Shown here: positions 19,831 to 26,417 of the stretch, piece after piece
How positions within the stretch are numbered: position 1 is the first letter of the stretch
Layout of the letters: each line of letters opens with the position of its first letter
Assembly: GCA_022763805.1 (NCBI GenBank)
Contig: JALERC010000085.1
Coordinates: 1-48,380 of the forward strand
From: Mycoplasmatota bacterium
GTDB lineage: Bacteria > Bacillota_I > Bacilli_A > RF39 > UBA660
DNA: 48,380 bases
Direction of reading: 5' to 3'
The notes under the pieces: generated by a model
Databases searched by the model: none
What the model was told of the DNA's origin: nothing
What the model saw: the letters and a program-made list of their open reading frames with translations, nothing else
Made by a program: the position numbers and the translations under genes

Positions 19831-19995
19831 ATGAAATTAACAAACAAAGAATTAAAAAATATCAATGGCGGAGCAGCAGTATCTGGTTCTGTAATATCAG
19901 GTGTTGTAAGAGGAGTAAATACATTCCTAGACTTAGGTCGTGCACTTGGTTCTAGTTTAAGAAGACTTGGTAATGGATCTATATGTCCAATATAA
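19831..19995 (+). CDS. Class II bacteriocin-like peptide 2 with double-glycine leader, 54 residues
   Basis: GGAGG lies 5 bases before the ATG. The leader MKLTNKELKNINGG (14 residues) is followed by a 40-residue core that is small-residue-rich (AAVSGSVISG), then amphipathic with GxxxG at 24–28 and 36–40, Arg44–Arg45 and one Cys52, ending CPI. The segment Gly36-x3-Gly40-x3-Arg44-x7-Cys52 recurs with the same spacing in peptide 3. GxxxG helix-packing motifs are typical of two-peptide (class IIb) bacteriocins. The 3' end overlaps the start of peptide 3 in another frame. Confidence 0.87.
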   Translation: MKLTNKELKNINGGAAVSGSVISGVVRGVNTFLDLGRALGSSLRRLGNGSICPI

Positions 19996-20153
19996 AATCA
20001 ATACTTAAAGAGAACTATAAAAATATTATTATTGTTGCAGGTACTGTCATTATGCTACCAGTGATATCATTAATAACAGAAATTATATATCACTACGGAA
20101 CATATGTAGGAACATTTATAAGAAATATAGTTGAAAATGGAGCTTGTTTTTAG
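19983..20153 (+). CDS. Third bacteriocin-like peptide, 56 residues, no double-glycine leader
   Basis: The ATG at 19983 is inside the last codons of peptide 2 (13-base overlap), so it is probably translated by coupling. The product is an N-terminal basic stretch, a hydrophobic segment (about 15–35), then Gly39-x3-Gly43-x3-Arg47-x7-Cys55, the same C-terminal spacing as peptide 2. It lacks a GG leader, so it may stay in the membrane as an immunity or partner peptide, or act leaderless. An internal ATG at 20052 would give a 33-residue form; this is exactly the part kept in the decayed copy at 23896–23997. Confidence 0.75.
   Translation: MSNIKSILKENYKNIIIVAGTVIMLPVISLITEIIYHYGTYVGTFIRNIVENGACF
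20001..20153 (+). repeat. Direct repeat, copy 1 (peptide 3 body)
   Basis: Bases 20052–20153 match 23896–23997 at 98 of 102 positions, and 20001–20027 match 23859–23885 at 22 of 27. Between these blocks copy 1 has 24 bases and copy 2 has 10. The copies lie about 3.84 kb apart in the same orientation and flank the membrane-protein/ABC genes. Confidence 0.9.
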
Positions 20154-20189
20154 AAAATATAATTATAGAAATTAAGCGTCCGAAATGAT

Positions 20190-20268
20190 AAAAAAAGACA
20201 CATAAAATTACCTATAATAAAATGTAAGTGAATAAGCTTATATTGAAGGTAAAAATATGTGTTTTTTT
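20190..20268 (+). terminator. Long hairpin terminator after the peptide operon
   Basis: Outer arms 20190–20204 and 20256–20268 pair over ~13 bp with one G·U pair; after a 3×3 internal loop, TTACC (20208–20212) pairs with GGTAA (20248–20252). The right arm ends in T7 and the left begins in A7, so it could stop transcription from both sides. The rest of 20154–20424 shows only AT-rich spacer and possible weak -10 elements (TATGAT 20356). Confidence 0.65.
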
Positions 20269-20424
20269 GATTACATACACAAACTACTAACTGTAATAAA
20301 ACTTGATGACATTTATTATTCTTATTTTGTAAATAGATATACATTTATATATATTTATGATAAAATTAAGATGAAGAATAGAACATTTTCAGGTAATAAG
20401 GAAAATATAATAGGAAGTAATAAT

Positions 20425-20813
20425 ATGAAACTAATTAAAATAATTTCTATAGTATTTATAATAAGTATTGTTTTTGTAATTTCATCTGCAAAAGCAGATA
20501 ATTATGTTGGATTTAATAATATAACTATTCCTGCAATTGGTGGTTCATACAAATCTACACAATATAGAAAGTATAATCAAACACAACAAATAATAGAGAC
20601 TACTTCGATATCAACTTCAATGAAAGCGAGAACTCAAGCAATGCTTGGTCAAGTTGATATTCATCATATATTAATTTAATTAATGGAGGATCACAAACAT
20701 GGGGTTCAGAAAATATAGATTTAAATGAGTATAAATTACATATTAAATGTACTAGTACCAATATATTAAATGAGAGTTACTGGGGCATTTGGAAATACGA
20801 CTGGCCTGTATAA
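20425..20813 (+). pseudogene. Small secreted protein gene broken by a frameshift
   Basis: ATG 20425 (AGGAAG upstream) opens an 84-residue ORF with a clear signal peptide ending SSAKA before DNYVGF. The frame stops at 20679. An overlapping reading two frames on continues with compatible composition (INLINGGSQTWGSEN …, ending YWGIWKYDWPV) to a TAA at 20811–20813. Restoring one base near 20655–20658 joins them into a ~129-residue secreted protein with one Cys and a Trp-rich end. The layout (signal peptide, aromatic C-terminus, followed by membrane proteins and an ABC ATPase) recalls lactococcin-972-type loci, but I see no decisive family motif. It may instead be a sequencing error. Confidence 0.6.
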
Positions 20814-20856
20814 ATAAAATAATATATTTTTCTTTTACTATTTTGGAGGTATTTTA

Positions 20857-21762
20857 ATGAAATATAATAGAAATAACGCTGTGTTAATGCTAGTAATAAT
20901 GGTTATTGTTGGATTCTCTTTAAGCGCTATATTTAACAACATGCGCGAATTTAATATGAATATCAAAGCATATAATTATAAGATAAATAAATGTAATACA
21001 ATATCTGATAATGATACTACAATAATTAATTATTGTAATGAAATAAAAAAATGGGGTGGTCCAAAAAGATCTGATACCTTTTTTACTTTTTTCGACATAT
21101 TATTTGATGATAGATTTACTATTATGCAAATTTTATTACCATTTTTAATTATTATGTGTTCAATATCCAAAATCAATGAAAAATTAAAAAGTGGGTTTAT
21201 TAAAAATGAACTTTTAAGACAAAAATATAAAAGTTTTGTTATAAAAGAATGGATAGACTCATTAAAAAAATTATTTATAATACCGTTTATGTTTTTAATA
21301 ATTGCAGTTGCTGCATATATACTAACTGGTAACTTTGATTATAAGAATTCCTTATTAAATTTTAATCCATGGGTCAATCCTATATTTTTTGATAATATTG
21401 TAATTTCAATAATTATATATTTAACTAATTTTTTATTACATGGCATTTTTATTATAAATATTGGATATATTGCTACAAAAAAAAGTAGAGGTTATATTCT
21501 TTCGGTTTTGACTGCATATATTTCTTATTTAGGATTATGGGCTATATCTGAAACATTTTTTGGTTATTTTATAATGAGCGGTTTGTTAAAAAAACCTGAA
21601 TTACATAATTATTTTTCTTTTACAACTTTATGGGGATATCCGGATATAAATAATTTTGTCTTGTTTACTTTATATCAAGCAATTATTACTATTATTTCTT
21701 GCATATGTTTTTATTTATCATACAGGAATAAAGAGGGGGTATTAATAGCTAATGAACAATAG
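20857..21762 (+). CDS. Multi-pass membrane protein A (ABC-2-type permease-like)
   Basis: A 301-residue protein with about six membrane helices. The first helix is at residues 8–25, followed by an outside loop of ~60 residues; a basic cytoplasmic stretch (LLRQKYKSFVIKEW) sits between later helices, resembling the coupling region of ABC-2 permeases. GGAGGTATTTTA precedes the ATG. The protein is clearly related in layout to the 289-residue protein at 30573 (compare LKSGFIKNELLRQ with IKTGMLKDMVLRE). It is the first of four overlapping or abutting genes ending in an ABC ATPase, so it is probably part of an exporter or immunity transporter. Confidence 0.75.
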   Translation: MKYNRNNAVLMLVIMVIVGFSLSAIFNNMREFNMNIKAYNYKINKCNTISDNDTTIINYCNEIKKWGGPKRSDTFFTFFDILFDDRFTIMQILLPFLIIMCSISKINEKLKSGFIKNELLRQKYKSFVIKEWIDSLKKLFIIPFMFLIIAVAAYILTGNFDYKNSLLNFNPWVNPIFFDNIVISIIIYLTNFLLHGIFIINIGYIATKKSRGYILSVLTAYISYLGLWAISETFFGYFIMSGLLKKPELHNYFSFTTLWGYPDINNFVLFTLYQAIITIISCICFYLSYRNKEGVLIANEQ

Positions 21763-22498
21763 ATTTAAAATAAATTTTATAAAAACAGTTGTATCTTCTA
21801 ATAAATTTATGACCTCATTACTTCTTTTAATAATATTAAATTTTTTTATTGTAGGAAAATATGCTGCTAACTTAGAATATATTACAGCTTTTATTAATAT
21901 TAATAACTTATTTGTATATAATACTTTTCTAGCAATAATTATCTTATTTACAACATTAAATACATTAAAAATATTTGAAACATATACTAATATTATAATA
22001 CGGTATAATAATAAAAAAATGTATATTTTTGAGTTAATAAAAATTACTCTCATCTTAAATTTAATTATTGTACTTATTAGTTATATGCTACTATTTACTG
22101 GATTAAATTTTTATGCTAATGCACCTTTAATTATTAATAATGGAAAACTTGGAATTTCTAATTTAATTTATGCTTGTTATGTTTTTATAAAAAAAATTAT
22201 ATTGTTTGAAATCTTATCTATAATATTTTTGCTTATTAACAAAAATTTCAATAAAAATATTTCACTAATTATTTCATTTGTCATCATTTCCATGTTACTT
22301 GTAGCTACTTATAATGATATATATATTAATTCTTTTAGAGAGTTTCAGTTTTTCTTATGGGATTATTTTGTCTATCATCGATATGCATCTATAGCATTAG
22401 AAATTTCATTTTTTAGTATTTTTGCTTGTTGTAATATTTTATTATTATATTTATTTACAATAATTACGATAAAAAGAATTAAAAATATAGGTGATTAA
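21752..22498 (+). CDS. Multi-pass membrane protein B
   Basis: A 248-residue, Ile/Leu-rich protein with about six membrane helices and few charged residues outside short loops. The ATG lies inside the last codons of protein A (11-base overlap), so translation is coupled. No family motif is recognised. Context makes it a permease subunit of the ABC system completed by the ATPase at 23138. The first residues, MNNRF, resemble the start of the truncated ORF at 31432. Confidence 0.7.
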   Translation: MNNRFKINFIKTVVSSNKFMTSLLLLIILNFFIVGKYAANLEYITAFININNLFVYNTFLAIIILFTTLNTLKIFETYTNIIIRYNNKKMYIFELIKITLILNLIIVLISYMLLFTGLNFYANAPLIINNGKLGISNLIYACYVFIKKIILFEILSIIFLLINKNFNKNISLIISFVIISMLLVATYNDIYINSFREFQFFLWDYFVYHRYASIALEISFFSIFACCNILLLYLFTIITIKRIKNIGD

Positions 22499-22499
22499 A

Positions 22500-23135
22500 A
22501 TGAAATATATTTTAAAAAATGATTTTAATACGTTAAAGAAATTCTTACAATTATCAATTATATTTTACTTTTTACCATTACTAACTTTTATTATGATGAT
22601 AAAAGTAACAGGCTCTAATATTACAAGTTTAATGAATGAAAATTTTTTTTCATATAACATTAAATTTAATTATTCGAATTGGGTATTAATAATAATTTCA
22701 ATAATTAACACTGTTATATACATTTCAATGTCTTATTCGCTTATAGTAAAAGATGTGCATTATGAAAAAGAAAATATATTTTTAAGAATTAATATAAGAA
22801 GATGGCTGATATATAAGACTTTATCATTAATAATTTATATTCTTATTTATACATGTATTAGAATATTTATAATTTTCTGTGCTATTGGTTGTAACAGTTT
22901 AAATATATATATATTGCTTTATCAGTTTTTGTATTATTTACTATTGTCGAATTTGTTAATAATAGTATACATTTTATTTTCAAAAAAAGAAATCATGTTT
23001 TGTTTAGTTTTCATTCTATCTATAATACTAAATTTATCTGGTTTAATATTAGCTATGTGTAATGTAATTACTGAAATATTTATATTATTTTTATTAGAGA
23101 AAAAAAGAACAAAAATTTTTGAAAGGAGTTTATAA
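22500..23135 (+). CDS. Multi-pass membrane protein C
   Basis: A 211-residue hydrophobic protein with about six predicted helices. It begins on ATG 22500, one base after the stop of B, with AGGTGA 4 bases upstream; the GTG at 22491 is inside that site. It ends 2 bases before the ATPase gene. No motif beyond the membrane helices is seen. Likely a third membrane subunit of the same ABC transporter. Confidence 0.7.
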   Translation: MKYILKNDFNTLKKFLQLSIIFYFLPLLTFIMMIKVTGSNITSLMNENFFSYNIKFNYSNWVLIIISIINTVIYISMSYSLIVKDVHYEKENIFLRINIRRWLIYKTLSLIIYILIYTCIRIFIIFCAIGCNSLNIYILLYQFLYYLLLSNLLIIVYILFSKKEIMFCLVFILSIILNLSGLILAMCNVITEIFILFLLEKKRTKIFERSL

Positions 23136-23137
23136 TT

Positions 23138-23776
23138 ATGAGAATAGACGTAAAAAATTTATCGAAAGAATTTAATGGCATTAAAGTATTAGACAATGTA
23201 AATTTACAATTTGAAGAAGGAAAAATATATGGATTAATAGGAAGAAACGGTAGTGGAAAAAGTGTATTTTTAAAAATACTTTGTAATTTCTATGCCCCAA
23301 CCTCTGGAGAGGTTTTATTTGATAATATTAATATATATAAAGAAAATATATTTCCACCTGAAACTAGAGCACTTATAGAAAAGCCTTCTTTTTTGCCAGA
23401 TACAACAGGATTTGACAATTTAAAATTATTAGCTTCTATTCAAAATAGAATAAGTGATGAGGAAATTTTAAATACACTTAAAAAATTAAATCTTATTGAG
23501 GATAAAGATAAAAAATATAAAAATTATTCTTTAGGTATGAAGCAAAAACTTGGTATTGCTCAAGTTTTAATGGAAAATCCTAAGATAATAATTTTAGATG
23601 AACCTTTTAATGGGATCGAGAATGCGACTGCGAAAAAAGTTAGGGATATATTGAAAAGTGAGGCTAAATCAGGAAAAATTGTAATTTTAGCATCACATAT
23701 AAAAGAAGATATTGAAGAATTAGCAGATGTAGTATATAAATTTGATTGTGGGAAAACATCAATTATAAAAAAATAA
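23138..23776 (+). CDS. ABC transporter ATP-binding protein
   Basis: A 212-residue nucleotide-binding domain: Walker A GLIGRNGSGKSVF, signature YSLGMKQKLGIAQ, Walker B IIILDEPFNGIE, and switch His in LASHIKED. The signature LGMKQ is typical of the YxlF/BcrA-like group used in drug export and bacteriocin self-protection (LanF-like). Shine-Dalgarno AAAGGAG precedes the ATG. It is the last gene of the A–B–C–ATPase set and the only ATPase available to A, B and C. Confidence 0.92.
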   Translation: MRIDVKNLSKEFNGIKVLDNVNLQFEEGKIYGLIGRNGSGKSVFLKILCNFYAPTSGEVLFDNINIYKENIFPPETRALIEKPSFLPDTTGFDNLKLLASIQNRISDEEILNTLKKLNLIEDKDKKYKNYSLGMKQKLGIAQVLMENPKIIILDEPFNGIENATAKKVRDILKSEAKSGKIVILASHIKEDIEELADVVYKFDCGKTSIIKK

Positions 23777-23858
23777 TAGTTAAGTTATATTGTAAATATT
23801 TAAAATTTTTGGTATATATTATTAATGAAATTATTATAGATTAAAATAATTTTTATAT

Positions 23859-23997
23859 ATAATTAAGCAAAATTATAAAAATATTTTATGTTATAATGCT
23901 TCCAGTGATATCATTAGTAACAGAAATTATATATCACTACGGAACATATGTAGGAACATTTATAAGAAATATAGTCGAAAATGGAGCTTGCTTTTAG
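23859..23997 (+). pseudogene. Decayed second copy of peptide 3 (direct repeat copy 2)
   Basis: From 23896 to 23997 it encodes MLPVISLVTEIIY… ending NGACF, 98 of 102 bases identical to peptide 3. Of the four differences three are silent and one is Ile to Val. Upstream, 27 bases still match, but 14 bases are missing relative to copy 1 and the first ATG and Shine-Dalgarno are gone. It keeps the GxxxGxxxRx7C ending and, unlike copy 1, runs directly into a good terminator. The rest of 23777–24074 holds only AT-rich spacer and a promoter. Confidence 0.75.
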
Positions 23998-24013
23998 CAA
24001 GTTCTTTTTTTTT
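23985..24013 (+). terminator. Intrinsic terminator after the peptide 3 fragment
   Basis: Stem 23985–23991 with 23997–24003 (7 bp, one G·U) with a 5-base loop, then T9. The left arm encodes the last residues of the peptide fragment, so terminator and coding end were probably duplicated or retained together. Confidence 0.8.
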
Positions 24014-24034
24014 GTATGTAAAACGTAAATTATA

Positions 24035-24043
24035 TGATATAAT
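24035..24043 (+). promoter_or_regulatory. Extended -10 (TGATATAAT) for the FHA–ABC/kinase module
   Basis: TGATATAAT lies 31 bases before ATG 24075 and just after the terminator. No clear -35 at 17 bases. Confidence 0.5.
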
Positions 24044-24074
24044 TGTATTATGATAGAATAGTAGTGTGATAAAT

Positions 24075-26417
24075 ATGTATTTTCATTTTAAGAAAAAAGA
24101 AATTATAAAAAGAAAAAAAAAGCATTATAGTGATGTAGTTGGTGATTTGATAACTCTTTCAATAATTGTTAATGATAGCATTAGAAATTATGTATTAAAT
24201 GATTTTACAAAAGAAAGAATATCATTCGGTCGTGGAGAATATAACGATATTATTATAAAATCACCTATAATGTCTAAATACCATGGATACTTTGAAATAA
24301 AAGGTTCAAAAGTTTATATCCATGATGATCAAAGTAAAAATGGTATTATTGTAAATAATAAAAAAATGATTAATGCAGAAATTACCGATGGTGATTTTAT
24401 AAGAATAGATGATGAAAATGAACATTTAAATGATGGGATATTAATCATTGTTAAATATGGTAAAAGTCCATATAAATGGAATAGATATCATATAAATAAT
24501 AAAAATTTAATAACAATAGGTAATGTAGTAAATAATGATGTAATTATTGACTATAACGTAAATAGTCAGTGGAATGTAAGACTTACAAAAAAAGATAAAG
24601 AAAATAGTTATACAATTGAACCATGTTTTAATAAAAGTGTATTTTTAAATGGTAATGAAGTTAAAAAGCCTACTTTGTTAAAAAATAATGATTTAATAAA
24701 TATTGACAGTTATAAAATAATCTATACTTATAATAACATTTTTTTCCATACACATGAATTAGGAGTAAGAATAGATGCTAGAGATATAACTAAAGTTGTT
24801 AAAGTTAGAGGTAAGAAAAAAATTATATCAAACGATATTAATATGACTATTAAACCCGGTGAATTTGTAGCATTTGTAGGTGGTTCTGGGACAGGAAAAA
24901 CAACATTTATGTCTTTTATAAGTGGTATGAAAAAACCTACTAAAGGTACAGTCTTACTTGATGGTAAAGATTTATTCAAAAATTATAATTCACTTAAAAA
25001 AGTAATAGCATATGTACCACAAAATGATATAGTTTATACAGATTTAACACTAATTGATATGCTAAGATATTCGGCTAATTTACGAATGGATAGCTATTCA
25101 AATCAAGATGAAAAAGAAAGAAGAATACAAGATGTATTAGAAATAGTGGATTTAGTTGGAAAGGAAAATGTTCTTATTAAAAGATTATCTGGAGGTCAAC
25201 GAAAAAGGGCAGGTATTGCTGTAGAATTACTAGATAATCCAAAATTATTTTTCTTAGATGAACCGACAAGTGGACTTGATCCAGGAACTGAAAGAAGTCT
25301 AATGAAAACGTTAAGAAAGATGTCTGATATGGGACAAACAACAGTTCTTGTAACACATAATACTCAGAATATTCATCTTTGTGATAAAGTTGTCTTTTTT
25401 GGAAATGGCGGTAAAATTTGTTATGATGGACCACCAGTTGGAGCTAAAGAGTTTTTCGGTGTTGATGATTTTGTAGATATTTATAATCTTATTGATGCTG
25501 ATACAGATTTTTGGAATAAAAAATATAAAAAAGAATCAAATATTGAAAAAATCACAAGTGAAAATGAAGAAACGAATAAAACAAAGAAAACAAAAAATTC
25601 TTTTATTGATCAATTTATAACTTTAACTAAAAGATATATTAAAACAATAATAAACAATAAAATACAATTACTACTATTATTATTACAAGCTCCAATAATT
25701 GCTGAAGCATTATCGTTAGTTATAAATAATGACTTATTTACATACTACGATATGACAAAATCAATTTTATTTATTATTGCTATTGCAGGTATATACATAG
25801 GACTTGGAAATAGTATACAAGAAATATGTAAAGAAAAAATAATATTAAAAAAAGAATATATGGCTGATTTGCGATTAAGTGCATATATATTATCAAAAAT
25901 TTTAGTAATGTTTATTTTGGCGATAATTCAGTCATCATTATTTATATTTACATTAAAATTAACGATTGATGTTCCAACAGATGGAGTTATGTACAGTTGG
26001 ACAATTGAAATGTGGATTATAATGATTCTTACAATATTTTCATCATCAACGATGGGATTATTAGTATCATCATTAGCACAAGATGCATCAACAGCTATGA
26101 CATATATTCCAATTTTACTTGTTCCACAAATGTTATTTTGCGGAATGCTATTTGAACTAAAAGGAATAATATCAATAATTTCCAATTTTATTTTGTGCAG
26201 GTGGACATTAGAACTTTTAGGAACAACAAATGATATGAATAGTTTAATCGTAGGTATTCAAGATATTATACCTGGATATCAAAGAGAATCTGAAACATTT
26301 TTTGAATTTACAAAAATACATTTTTGTAAAGGTTCATTAGTAATTGTATTTATGAGTATAATCATGATACTAATTTGTTATTTAATACTTAAAAAACAAT
26401 TGGAGGATAAGTCATGA
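24075..26417 (+). CDS. FHA–FHA–ABC exporter (ABCG-like, Rv1747-type)
   Basis: A 780-residue fusion. FHA domain 1 (about residues 30–125) has the phosphothreonine-binding set: GRG (52–54), SKYH and SKNG. FHA domain 2 (about 135–225) keeps the fold pattern but reads TIGN for GR and lacks the SxxH His, so it may not bind phosphate. An ABC ATPase follows: Walker A GGSGTGKTT near 269, signature LSGGQRKR near 372, Walker B LFFLDEPTSGLDPG. Six membrane helices follow (about 520–775), the ABCG order. The stop overlaps the kinase start (ATGA), so the kinase is its likely partner. Mycobacterial Rv1747, next to kinase PknF, has the same domain order and is implicated in envelope lipid export. Confidence 0.88.
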   Translation: MYFHFKKKEIIKRKKKHYSDVVGDLITLSIIVNDSIRNYVLNDFTKERISFGRGEYNDIIIKSPIMSKYHGYFEIKGSKVYIHDDQSKNGIIVNNKKMINAEITDGDFIRIDDENEHLNDGILIIVKYGKSPYKWNRYHINNKNLITIGNVVNNDVIIDYNVNSQWNVRLTKKDKENSYTIEPCFNKSVFLNGNEVKKPTLLKNNDLINIDSYKIIYTYNNIFFHTHELGVRIDARDITKVVKVRGKKKIISNDINMTIKPGEFVAFVGGSGTGKTTFMSFISGMKKPTKGTVLLDGKDLFKNYNSLKKVIAYVPQNDIVYTDLTLIDMLRYSANLRMDSYSNQDEKERRIQDVLEIVDLVGKENVLIKRLSGGQRKRAGIAVELLDNPKLFFLDEPTSGLDPGTERSLMKTLRKMSDMGQTTVLVTHNTQNIHLCDKVVFFGNGGKICYDGPPVGAKEFFGVDDFVDIYNLIDADTDFWNKKYKKESNIEKITSENEETNKTKKTKNSFIDQFITLTKRYIKTIINNKIQLLLLLLQAPIIAEALSLVINNDLFTYYDMTKSILFIIAIAGIYIGLGNSIQEICKEKIILKKEYMADLRLSAYILSKILVMFILAIIQSSLFIFTLKLTIDVPTDGVMYSWTIEMWIIMILTIFSSSTMGLLVSSLAQDASTAMTYIPILLVPQMLFCGMLFELKGIISIISNFILCRWTLELLGTTNDMNSLIVGIQDIIPGYQRESETFFEFTKIHFCKGSLVIVFMSIIMILICYLILKKQLEDKS

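Noticed and set aside
17260..20153. Lantibiotic or other post-translationally modified peptide cluster
   Set aside because: No LanB/C/M, radical-SAM, YcaO or similar enzyme nearby; each peptide has a single Cys, unsuited to lanthionine rings.
20257..20424. Earlier start for the secreted protein (MCFFDYIHK…)
   Set aside because: The true signal peptide begins at ATG 20425 with a Shine-Dalgarno; the upstream part overlaps the terminator hairpin.
20153..23896. Site-specific integration of a mobile island between the peptide 3 repeats
   Set aside because: The repeats resemble attL/attR in position, but no integrase or excisionase lies between them and the repeat is a degenerate gene copy; duplication or homologous recombination is simpler.
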